From Propioniciclava sp. MC1595 (GTDB lineage Bacteria > Actinomycetota > Actinomycetes > Propionibacteriales > Propionibacteriaceae), in NCBI RefSeq assembly GCF_017569205.1, contig NZ_CP071870.1, positions 620,001 to 684,000 on the forward strand: 64,000 nucleotides of DNA. Reading direction: 5' to 3'. The translations under genes and the position numbers were made by a program. Positions within the stretch are counted from its first letter, which is position 1. Each line of letters starts with the position of its first letter. The notes beneath the pieces were generated by a model. It made no database searches. It was not told the DNA's origin and saw only the letters and a list, made by a program, of their open reading frames with translations. Below, piece by piece: positions 18,184 to 25,763 of the stretch.

Positions 18184-19613
18184 CGCACCGCCTCCAGCAC
18201 GGCTTGGGCGATCGGGGCAGCGTAGCGCCCGCCGGTCACCTCGGACCCGTCGACCCCGGCGTCCTGCACGAACGCCGCGACCGCGACCTTCGGCTCCTCG
18301 GAGAACGCGACGAACCAGGCGTAGGGCGCGCGGCCCTCACCGGCGACCGCCGAGGCGAGCGCCGTGCCGGTCTTGCCGCCCACGCGCATCCCGGGGATCT
18401 GGGCGCGGCGGCCGGTTCCGTTCTCCACCACGCTCACCATCATGTCCTGTAGTGCGCGCGCGTTCACGGCGGACATGGCCGTGGACAGCGGACGGGGCGA
18501 GGTGGAGCTGATCACGTTCAGGTCGGCCCCGCGCACGCGGCTGACGAGGTAGGGGGTCATCACGACCCCGTCGTTGGCGATGCCTGCGGCGACCATGGCC
18601 ATCTGCAGCGGGGACGCCGCCACGTCGAAGCCACCGATCGAGCTGAGCATCGTCTGCGCGCGGTCGGGGTCCTCGGGGAACCTCGAGGCCACCCCATCCA
18701 GCTCGGGCAGCTGCGGGGAACCGAAGCCGAACTTGCGGGCCTGCTCGCGCAGCGCATCGTCGCCGAGCTGGTCGCCGATCAGCGCGTAGGCGGTGTTGCA
18801 GGAGACCTGCAGCGCCTGACGCAGCGAGATCTCCTCGCCGCCGCAGTTGTAGGTCATCTCGAAGGTCGAGTTCGGCAGCCGCAGGCTGGCCGGGGACGAG
18901 ACCACCGTGTCGGGCGTCATCCCCGACTCCAGCGCGGCGGCGCTGACCACGAGCTTGAAGGTCGACCCCGGCGCGTACACCTCGCGGGCGGCGCGATTGA
19001 CCAGCGGCTTGGCGGGGTCGTCGTTCAGGGCGGTCCAGGCCTCCTGCGTGGCCGCGATGTCGTGGGACGCCAGCCGGTTGGGGTCGTAGGTGGGTGAGGT
19101 CACCATCGCGAGGACGGCGCCGGTGGAGTAGTCCAGCGCGACGACGGCACCGGGCCGGTCGCCCAGGGCGTTCGCGGCGGCCTGCTGCGCGCGGGCGTCC
19201 AGGGTCGTCTCGAGGCTCGCGCCCTGCGGCCGCTTGCCGGTGGCCAGGTCGACGATGTTCTGCAGGAACTGCACGTCGGACGTGCCGGCGAGCTGGGAGG
19301 AGTAGTACCGCTCCAGGCCGGAGCCGCCAAAGAGGAACGAGTAGTACCCGGTGACCGGGGCGTACAGCTCGGCCTGGAGGTAGCTGCGCTGGAAGCCGAA
19401 GCGGTCGTCGACCGGGGTCGACGTCACGATCGGGGTGTTGCCGACGAGGATGTCGCCGCGGTCGGTGCCGAACTCGGCGTCGCGGACCCGCCGGTTGGCC
19501 GGGTCGTTGTTGAGCGACTGGGTGCGGAAGACGTAGGCGTAGGAGGCGTTCACCATGAGCGCCAGGAACATCAGCATGATCACGACCGACACGCGGCGGA
19601 TGGGCCCGTTCAT
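18180..19613 (-). CDS. pbpA: Penicillin-binding protein 2-type transpeptidase
   Basis: The 477-residue class B protein has an N-terminal membrane anchor (about residues 8-28) and a transpeptidase domain with STFK (Ser217-Lys220), SCN (271-273) and KTG (414-416). It cross-links peptidoglycan with the glycosyltransferase RodA, whose gene overlaps it (ATGA). In mycobacteria PbpA is regulated by PknB phosphorylation, consistent with the operon. Confidence 0.95.
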   Translation of the reverse strand: MNGPIRRVSVVIMLMFLALMVNASYAYVFRTQSLNNDPANRRVRDAEFGTDRGDILVGNTPIVTSTPVDDRFGFQRSYLQAELYAPVTGYYSFLFGGSGLERYYSSQLAGTSDVQFLQNIVDLATGKRPQGASLETTLDARAQQAAANALGDRPGAVVALDYSTGAVLAMVTSPTYDPNRLASHDIAATQEAWTALNDDPAKPLVNRAAREVYAPGSTFKLVVSAAALESGMTPDTVVSSPASLRLPNSTFEMTYNCGGEEISLRQALQVSCNTAYALIGDQLGDDALREQARKFGFGSPQLPELDGVASRFPEDPDRAQTMLSSIGGFDVAASPLQMAMVAAGIANDGVVMTPYLVSRVRGADLNVISSTSPRPLSTAMSAVNARALQDMMVSVVENGTGRRAQIPGMRVGGKTGTALASAVAGEGRAPYAWFVAFSEEPKVAVAAFVQDAGVDGSEVTGGRYAAPIAQAVLEAVR

Positions 19614-21211
19614 CGTGGCTCCTCCCCGTCCTCGGTGGGGGCCGGGGGCTCCGCGTGGCTGGGGAGCGGCTCGGGTGCCTCGCCGCCGAAGTCGACCGGG
19701 TCGGGGCGCGGCTCGGCGGCCGGCCCGGCGGGGAGGGGGGCCTCGTCCGGCGTCACGGGCACCTCGGCTGCGGCCCCAGCCGCGGTGGCCCCGGTGCGGG
19801 GGCCGACGACGACCGGCAGCGCCTGCGTCGCCTCGGCGGACAGCGACACGTACTCGCCGGAGCCGGCGTGCTCGACGTGCGGGCGGCGTACCTGGTGGGT
19901 GACGGTGAGCATCAGCCCGAGGAGCAGGAAGTTCGAGACCAGCGAGCTGCCGCCCTGCGAGACGAACGGGGTGGTGAGGCCGGTCAGGGGCAGCAGGCGG
20001 GTGATGCCGCCGAGGATGACGAACACCTGCAGGGCGAACACGAACGCGAGGCCGGTCGCGAGCAGCTTGCCGAAGCCCTCGGCGGAGCCGAGCGCCGCGC
20101 GCAGCACCCGGGCGACGATGACGCCGAACAGCAGCACCATGGCGCACAGGCCGAACAGGCCGAGCTCCTCGCCGATGGCGGCGCCGATGAAGTCGTTCTT
20201 GGCCAGCGGGGTGAGGTAGGGGCGTCCGTCACCCCACCCGGAGCCGAACAGGCCGCCCCACGCGAAGCCGAACTGCGCGTTGATGACCTGGCCGTTGCGG
20301 TCGTAGTCGGTGAAGGGGTTGAGCCACGACTCGAAGCGCGTCTGGACGTGGCCGAAGGCGTTGTAGCCCAGGACGCCCAGGCCCAGGATCATCAGGGTGC
20401 CCAGGATCGCCCAGCTGGGCCGCTCGGTGGCGACGTAGAGCATCGCGACGAACAGGCCGAAGAACAGCAGGGTGGTGCCGAGGTCCTTCTGGAAGACCAG
20501 GATCACCAGTGAGAAGCCCCACGCGATGAGGATGGGGCCCAGGTCGCGGGCGCGGGGGAAGTCGATGCCGAGGAAGCGGCGTCCGGCCAGGGCCAGCACG
20601 TCCTTCTTCTCGACGAGGTAGGCCGCGAAGGCGATCGACAGCACGATGCGGGCGATCTCGGCGGGCTGGAAGCTGAAGGGCCCCACCTCGATCCAGATGC
20701 GCGCGCCGTGGTTCTCCTTGCCCAGCCCGGGAACGAGCGGGGCGAGCAGCAGCAGGAAGCCGGCGAGGAACCAGAGGTAGGTGTAGCGCTGCAGGCGGCG
20801 GTGGTCGCGCAACCAGACCACCAGCGCGATGAACGCAGCGACCGCGAGGAACAGCCACAGCATCTGGAGCTCGGCGCTGCGCTTGCCGTCGGCCTGGTCG
20901 AGGCGGTAGATCATCGAGATCCCGAGCCCGGCCAGCAGGAAGGCCGTCGGAAGGATGAGCGGGTCGGCGTAGGGCAGGCGCCAGGCCGTGACGCCCCAGC
21001 AGGCCAGGCCGAGCGCGAACCACGCGGCGAGGCCCAGGTACCAGGGTCCGCCGAACTGGAGCGGGCCGGCCGACATCAGCCAGTCGGCCGGGAAGGTGCC
21101 GTTCTGGTTCAGGCTCGTCAGGAGGTAGCCGCCCGCGCCCAGGGCGAGCGCGAACAGCATCATCACCAGCGACACGACCGTGCGCCGGCGGTAGACCACC
21201 ACCTCCGACAC
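19610..21211 (-). CDS. rodA: FtsW/RodA/SpoVE-family peptidoglycan glycosyltransferase
   Basis: The 533-residue SEDS protein has about twelve membrane helices and conserved motifs including PAEIARIVL, FQKDLGTTLL and the C-terminal TPFVSQGGSSLVSNF. A Pro/Glu-rich cytoplasmic tail of about 80 residues follows. It polymerises glycan strands with PbpA. The GTG at 21,211 lies two bases beyond the pstP stop with GAGGA upstream; an in-frame GTG at 21,220 is an alternative. Confidence 0.94.
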   Translation of the reverse strand: MSEVVVYRRRTVVSLVMMLFALALGAGGYLLTSLNQNGTFPADWLMSAGPLQFGGPWYLGLAAWFALGLACWGVTAWRLPYADPLILPTAFLLAGLGISMIYRLDQADGKRSAELQMLWLFLAVAAFIALVVWLRDHRRLQRYTYLWFLAGFLLLLAPLVPGLGKENHGARIWIEVGPFSFQPAEIARIVLSIAFAAYLVEKKDVLALAGRRFLGIDFPRARDLGPILIAWGFSLVILVFQKDLGTTLLFFGLFVAMLYVATERPSWAILGTLMILGLGVLGYNAFGHVQTRFESWLNPFTDYDRNGQVINAQFGFAWGGLFGSGWGDGRPYLTPLAKNDFIGAAIGEELGLFGLCAMVLLFGVIVARVLRAALGSAEGFGKLLATGLAFVFALQVFVILGGITRLLPLTGLTTPFVSQGGSSLVSNFLLLGLMLTVTHQVRRPHVEHAGSGEYVSLSAEATQALPVVVGPRTGATAAGAAAEVPVTPDEAPLPAGPAAEPRPDPVDFGGEAPEPLPSHAEPPAPTEDGEEPR

Positions 21212-21213
21212 GC

Positions 21214-22719
21214 TCAGCACTCCTCGGGTGCCGTGACCGGGGTGGTCAACCCCGGCGACGGGGTCCCCACGGGCGTGAACGCCGACACCGACGGCGCCGG
21301 CGAGGCGCTCGGGTCGACGGGGGCGGGCGTGCCGCCGGGGGTGGCCGGAGCCGGGGTCGTCGACGGGTCGGGCGTCGGGGCGGCGCTCGCCTCGGCCCGT
21401 GCCTTGCGCTGGGCGATGCACTGGTTGGCCTTGTCGCGCAGCTCGATCAGGGTCGAGCGGGCGGCGGCCATGTCGTTGACGGGGATGCTCGCCCGCACCT
21501 TCTCGGCGTAGTAGGGCGGCAGGTCGGCGATCTGCGTGGTGTCGGTCTCGAGCAGCGTCGACAGGTCCTGGCCGAGCACCCGGTCGGGGATGCCGCGGTA
21601 GAGCGCGACATTGGCGTCGGCCGGGCCGATGAACAGCCGCGTCTGGGTGTACTGGTACCAGCCGAACGCGCCGCCGCAGAGCAGGGCGAGCGGCAGCACC
21701 ACCGAGAGCGCGATCTTGGCCCACGTGGACGCCTTCCGGCGCCCGGTGAGCGCGTAGCGCTCCTCCTCGGTGATGGCACGCTCGGACGCCTCGAGCTCGT
21801 CCATCGGCGCCTCGGTCTCGAGGGGGGCGAAGGACGCCGTGTGCTCGATCCGGCCGGGGTCGGTCACCGAGGCGGCGGCACCGAGGACGGCGACCTCGCC
21901 GGGGGCGCCGTCGGCCTCGACGTCGGCCAGCACCATGGTGATGTTGTCGTGGCCCCCCGCGGCGTGGGCGAGGTCGACGAGGCGGTCGATGGTCTCCTGG
22001 CGGGGGAGGCCGGCAGCGGCCACGGCCGCGATCTCGGCATCCGTCATGAGGCCGCACAGCCCGTCGGAGCACACCAGCAGCCGGTCGCCGGGCACGATGT
22101 CGAGCCAGCCCAGGTCGGGCTCGTATTGGGTCGAGCCGTTGAGCACCCGCAGGACCAGCGAGCGGTGGGGGTGCTCGAGCGCCTGCTCCTCGGTCAGCCG
22201 GCCGTCGTCGACGAGGGTCTGTACCCAGCTGTGGTCGCGCGTCACCCGGTGCAGCTCGCCGTCGCGCACGAGGTAGGCGCGGGAGTCGCCGATGTTGACG
22301 ACCGCGAGGCGGTCGTTGTCGAGCACGAAGCCGCACACCGTGGTGCCCATGCCGGACAGTTCGGGGTCGTCCTCGACCAGCTCGACCAGCCGCTCATTGG
22401 CGCGGGCCAGGGTGCCGGCCATCACCGTCAGCACGTCGACGAGGTCGCCGGGGTCGTCCTCGCCCGCGGCGGGGACGGGTGCGGGGGCGTCCTCGGCTGC
22501 CAGCCGTTCGGCGCGGGCCGCGGCGATGCGGTCGTCGAGGTTCTCGTCGGTGCGGCGCAGCTCCCACGTCGCGACGGCCGAGGCGAGGTCGCCAGCGGCG
22601 GCGCCCCCCATGCCGTCGGCCACCATGAGCATCCGCGGGCTGGTGTAGGCCGAGTCCTGGTTGTTGCTGCGGACGAGCCCGATCTCGGAGTGGGCGTCGT
22701 AACTGAGGGTCAGGGCCAT
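21214..22719 (-). CDS. pstP: PP2C-type serine/threonine phosphatase PstP
   Basis: The 501-residue protein has a PP2C domain to about residue 275 (metal-binding VADGMGG around Asp35, GDSRAYL, CSDGLCGLM, GGHDNITMVL), a linker, a membrane helix near 330-350 and an extracytoplasmic domain with a Ser/Pro/Thr-rich tail. It dephosphorylates PknB and its targets, including the FHA proteins encoded next to it. A 40-residue Ala/Asp/Pro-rich insert sits inside the catalytic domain. Confidence 0.94.
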   Translation of the reverse strand: MALTLSYDAHSEIGLVRSNNQDSAYTSPRMLMVADGMGGAAAGDLASAVATWELRRTDENLDDRIAAARAERLAAEDAPAPVPAAGEDDPGDLVDVLTVMAGTLARANERLVELVEDDPELSGMGTTVCGFVLDNDRLAVVNIGDSRAYLVRDGELHRVTRDHSWVQTLVDDGRLTEEQALEHPHRSLVLRVLNGSTQYEPDLGWLDIVPGDRLLVCSDGLCGLMTDAEIAAVAAAGLPRQETIDRLVDLAHAAGGHDNITMVLADVEADGAPGEVAVLGAAASVTDPGRIEHTASFAPLETEAPMDELEASERAITEEERYALTGRRKASTWAKIALSVVLPLALLCGGAFGWYQYTQTRLFIGPADANVALYRGIPDRVLGQDLSTLLETDTTQIADLPPYYAEKVRASIPVNDMAAARSTLIELRDKANQCIAQRKARAEASAAPTPDPSTTPAPATPGGTPAPVDPSASPAPSVSAFTPVGTPSPGLTTPVTAPEEC

Positions 22720-22723
22720 GGGG

Positions 22724-23200
22724 TCAGGCCTCCACGACGATGAGGGTCCGACCGATGCGCAGGGTGTCGGAGGTCGAGAACGGCGCGGGCGAGCTGAGGC
22801 GCTCGTTGTTGAGGTAGGTGCCGTTGGTGGAGCCCAGGTCCTCGACCAGGTAGCCGTCGCCGCTGCGGTAGATCCGGGCGTGCCGCGTCGACACGTAGTC
22901 GTCGTCGAGGATCAGCTGGCAGTCGGTGCTCCGCCCGATCTTCAGGTGCTCGCCCAGGCCCATCGTGAGGCCGGCCTGCTTGCCCTTGGTGATGCGCAGC
23001 GTGGTGGGGGTGCGGCGGGCGCGGCGGCTCCGGCGCGCCGGCTGCGCGGTGCCGGACGCCGCGGGCGCGGCCTGCACGGCTGCCGTGGGGACCCGCCGGC
23101 CGAACAGGTCGGACCGGATCACCGCGCCGGTGAACAGGATGAACACCCACAACAGGGCGAGGAAGGCGAACTTGAGGGCGAGGACGAGGAGCTCAGACAT
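22724..23200 (-). CDS. fhaB: FHA-domain membrane protein FhaB (FipA type)
   Basis: The 158-residue protein has one N-terminal membrane helix (about 6-28), a basic linker and a C-terminal FHA domain with the phosphothreonine-binding pattern IGRSTDCQL, STRHARIY and GSTNGTYLNNE. It binds PknB-phosphorylated partners at the septum. The ATG at 23,200 overlaps the end of fhaA; a GTG one codon upstream is possible. Confidence 0.92.
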   Translation of the reverse strand: MSELLVLALKFAFLALLWVFILFTGAVIRSDLFGRRVPTAAVQAAPAASGTAQPARRSRRARRTPTTLRITKGKQAGLTMGLGEHLKIGRSTDCQLILDDDYVSTRHARIYRSGDGYLVEDLGSTNGTYLNNERLSSPAPFSTSDTLRIGRTLIVVEA

Positions 23201-23900
23201 CACTCACCGGCGACCTGACCAGCATGCGCGTGCTGCCGAGCTCGACCCGCGACCCTGCGGTCAAGGTGGCGGTCTGCACGCGGCGCCCGTCCACGACGAT
23301 GCCGTTGGTCGACCCCATGTCCTCGATGGTGACCTGCGGGGCGTCCTCGGCGCCGCGCACGCTCACGCGGGCGTGCAGGCGGGAGATCCCGGGGTCGTTG
23401 ATGCGGACGTCGGCGTCGGTGCCCCGGCCCAGCGTGAACCCGGGCGGGGAGAGCGGGTGGCGGATGCCGTTGACCTCCAGCACCAGCACCGCCCGCCGGA
23501 TGGCCGTGGTCGTCGCCGGCGTCGCCGCGGCGGCGACCGCCTGGCTCTCGACGGTGAAGCGGCCCACCGGCAGGTTCGCCTCGAGCTCGTAGGCAATGGT
23601 GACGGGGCCGTTGAAGACGTAGCCCGCGTTCGCCGCGTACTCGCGCAGCTGCGGGATGATGTCGGAGTTCAGCGTGCGGCTGTACGGCACCAGTCGGTCG
23701 TAGTCGTGCCGCGAGAGCCCGATCGTGAAGTCGTTGGGCACCAGCCGGCGGTCGCGCGAGAGCAGGCGGGCCTCGGCGTCCAGCTCCTTCTGCAGGCGCG
23801 CGGTGATCTCGACGGGCTGCACGTCGCCCTTGAAGGCACGCGCGAAGGCACCGTTGACGACACCTTCGAGCTTGCGCTCGAGGTTGTCGAAGACTCCCAC
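23193..23900 (-). CDS. fhaA: FhaA: DUF3662 and FHA domain protein
   Basis: The 235-residue product has the DUF3662 domain at residues 1-115 (MGVFDNLERKLEGVVNGAFA...) and a C-terminal FHA domain (LGRGTDADVRI, SRLHARVSV, GSTNGIVVDG). FhaA binds the phosphorylated pseudokinase domain of MviN/MurJ and restrains lipid II export. The usual variable linker between the domains is short here. It is first in the fhaA-fhaB-pstP-rodA-pbpA-pknB operon. Confidence 0.93.
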   Translation of the reverse strand: MGVFDNLERKLEGVVNGAFARAFKGDVQPVEITARLQKELDAEARLLSRDRRLVPNDFTIGLSRHDYDRLVPYSRTLNSDIIPQLREYAANAGYVFNGPVTIAYELEANLPVGRFTVESQAVAAAATPATTTAIRRAVLVLEVNGIRHPLSPPGFTLGRGTDADVRINDPGISRLHARVSVRGAEDAPQVTIEDMGSTNGIVVDGRRVQTATLTAGSRVELGSTRMLVRSPVSDV

Positions 23901-23981
23901 GTGACCTCCTTACGGGCGTGTGCGCACGGGGCGGATCGGGACAAGCGTAGCTCGCACGCCCCCGTGCGGGTGACCGGTGTT

Positions 23982-24015
23982 CGCAGGGGAGGGGACATCT
24001 CCTCTCCCCCCTGCG
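23982..24015 (-). terminator. Imperfect GC-rich hairpin after treZ
   Basis: CGCAGGGG (23982-23989) pairs with CCCCTGCG (24008-24015), and the inner GGGGA/TCTCC segments extend the stem imperfectly. It lies 18 bases after the treZ stop and upstream of fhaA on the same strand, separating the two units. No U-run. Confidence 0.5.
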
Positions 24016-24032
24016 GGTGAACCGTCTCGAGT

Positions 24033-25763
24033 CTAGGTGCCAGACGCGCTCCGCACCACGGCCACGGATGCGGAGTCCAGGCTCAGTGTGCCGTCGGCGG
24101 CGTGCTCGACCTCTCCGAACCGGGCGACGAGTTCCCCCGGACAGCTGACCTCGGCGCCGGCGCGCGGTGCCGCGACGACCGTGAGGGGGCCGTGGGTGAG
24201 CGCGAACCAGTCGTCCCCGTGCCGGGTGGAGACCGGATGCCGGGGGGCGTCGATCCCCCTTCCGAAGTGCTCCCGGCGGAGGCCGATGAGCGTGCGGTGC
24301 CAGGCGAGCATCGCCGCGTGCGCCTCCTGCGTCGGCTCGTCCCAGTCGAGGACCGAGGCCTCGAAGGCGGCCGGGTCCTGCGGGTCGACGATGTCGGCGT
24401 CCGGGCCGTAGATCTCGCCCCAGCCGTGGTCGGCGAACTCGCGCATGCGGCCCGCGCTGATCAGGGAGCCGAGGTCGGGCTCGTGGTCGGAGAAGAAGCG
24501 GAACGGACGCTGGGTGCCCCACTCCTGGCCTTGGAACAGCATCGGCGTGAACGGGCCGAGCAGGAGGAGGGCGGCGCCGCCGGCCACGGCCCCCGCGGGG
24601 AGGCGCTCGTCGGGCCGGTCGCCCAGGCCGCGGTTGCCGACCTGGTCGTGGTTCTGGGTGAAGGTGACGAACCGGCGGCGGTCGACGTCGTCGGGGACGG
24701 GGGCGCCCCAGGCCGTGTCGCGGAACGTCGAGTGCGAGCCGTCGTGCACGAACACCCGCTCGAACGCGTGCGCGAGGGTCTCGGGTGCGCCGAAGCCGAC
24801 GTAGTAGCCGAACGTCTCGCCGGTGAGCCAGCTGTGCAGGGCGTGGTGCACGTCGTCGGCCCACTGGCCGTCCATGCCCAGGCCGCCCTCGGCGGTGGGC
24901 GTGACCATCGTGACGTCGTTGAGGTCAGACTCCGCGATCAGGGTGAGGGGACGCCCGAGTTCGCGGCCGAGGCTGGCCACCGCGTCGGCCATCTCGGACA
25001 GGACGTGCCGCGGCGAGTCATCGATCAGCGCGTGCACGGCGTCGAGCCGGAGCGCATCGAGGTGGAAGTCGCGCAACCAGCGGACCGCGTTGTCGACGAT
25101 GAACGCCCGGACGCCCTCGGCGTGGTCGTCGTCGAGGTTGATCGCCGCGCCCCACGGGGTGTGGTGCTTGATCGTGAAGTAGGGGCCGAACACCGCGGCA
25201 TAGTTGCCGGCGGGGCCGAAGTGGTTGTGCACCACGTCGAGGCAGACCGCCAGCCCCAGTCCGTGGGCGGCGTCGACGAACCGCTGCAGCGCCTCGGGGC
25301 CGCCGTAGGACTCGTGCACCGCGTGCCAGCTGACCCCGTCGTAGCCCCAGCCTCGCTCGCCCGGGAACGGGACGACCGGCATCAGTTCGACCGTGTCGAC
25401 GCCCAGCTCGACCAGGTGGGGGAGTCGTTCGATCGCCCCGTCGAGGGTGCCCTCGGGGGTGAACGTGCCGACGTGCAGCTCGTAGAACACCCCGCCGAGG
25501 ACCTCGCGCCCGGCCCACTCTGTGTCGGACCAGCGGAAGCCCGCGGCGTCCCACACCCGGCTGGGGCCGTGGACGCCGTGCGGCTGGCGCGGGCTGCGCG
25601 GGTCCGGGCGGGGCTCGCCGCCGTCGACGCTCAGGAGGTAGTCGGTGCCGACGGGGAGGTCGATCGTCCAGTGCTCCCCGGCGCGGGTGAGGGCCCGCCG
25701 CTCGTCGCCGAGGACGGCCTCGACCGACTCGGCGAGCGGGGCCCAGACGGTGACGTCAGGCAT
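24033..25763 (-). CDS. treZ: Malto-oligosyltrehalose trehalohydrolase
   Basis: The 576-residue GH13 enzyme cuts trehalose from maltooligosyl-trehalose, the second step of the TreYZ route from glycogen. A short N-terminal beta domain precedes the barrel. Catalytic-region motifs include DALRLDAVHALID (nucleophile Asp), IAESDLND and the trehalohydrolase signature FTQNHDQVGNRG. The ATG at 25,763 overlaps the treY stop by eight bases and has a strong GGAGG box. Confidence 0.95.
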   Translation of the reverse strand: MPDVTVWAPLAESVEAVLGDERRALTRAGEHWTIDLPVGTDYLLSVDGGEPRPDPRSPRQPHGVHGPSRVWDAAGFRWSDTEWAGREVLGGVFYELHVGTFTPEGTLDGAIERLPHLVELGVDTVELMPVVPFPGERGWGYDGVSWHAVHESYGGPEALQRFVDAAHGLGLAVCLDVVHNHFGPAGNYAAVFGPYFTIKHHTPWGAAINLDDDHAEGVRAFIVDNAVRWLRDFHLDALRLDAVHALIDDSPRHVLSEMADAVASLGRELGRPLTLIAESDLNDVTMVTPTAEGGLGMDGQWADDVHHALHSWLTGETFGYYVGFGAPETLAHAFERVFVHDGSHSTFRDTAWGAPVPDDVDRRRFVTFTQNHDQVGNRGLGDRPDERLPAGAVAGGAALLLLGPFTPMLFQGQEWGTQRPFRFFSDHEPDLGSLISAGRMREFADHGWGEIYGPDADIVDPQDPAAFEASVLDWDEPTQEAHAAMLAWHRTLIGLRREHFGRGIDAPRHPVSTRHGDDWFALTHGPLTVVAAPRAGAEVSCPGELVARFGEVEHAADGTLSLDSASVAVVRSASGT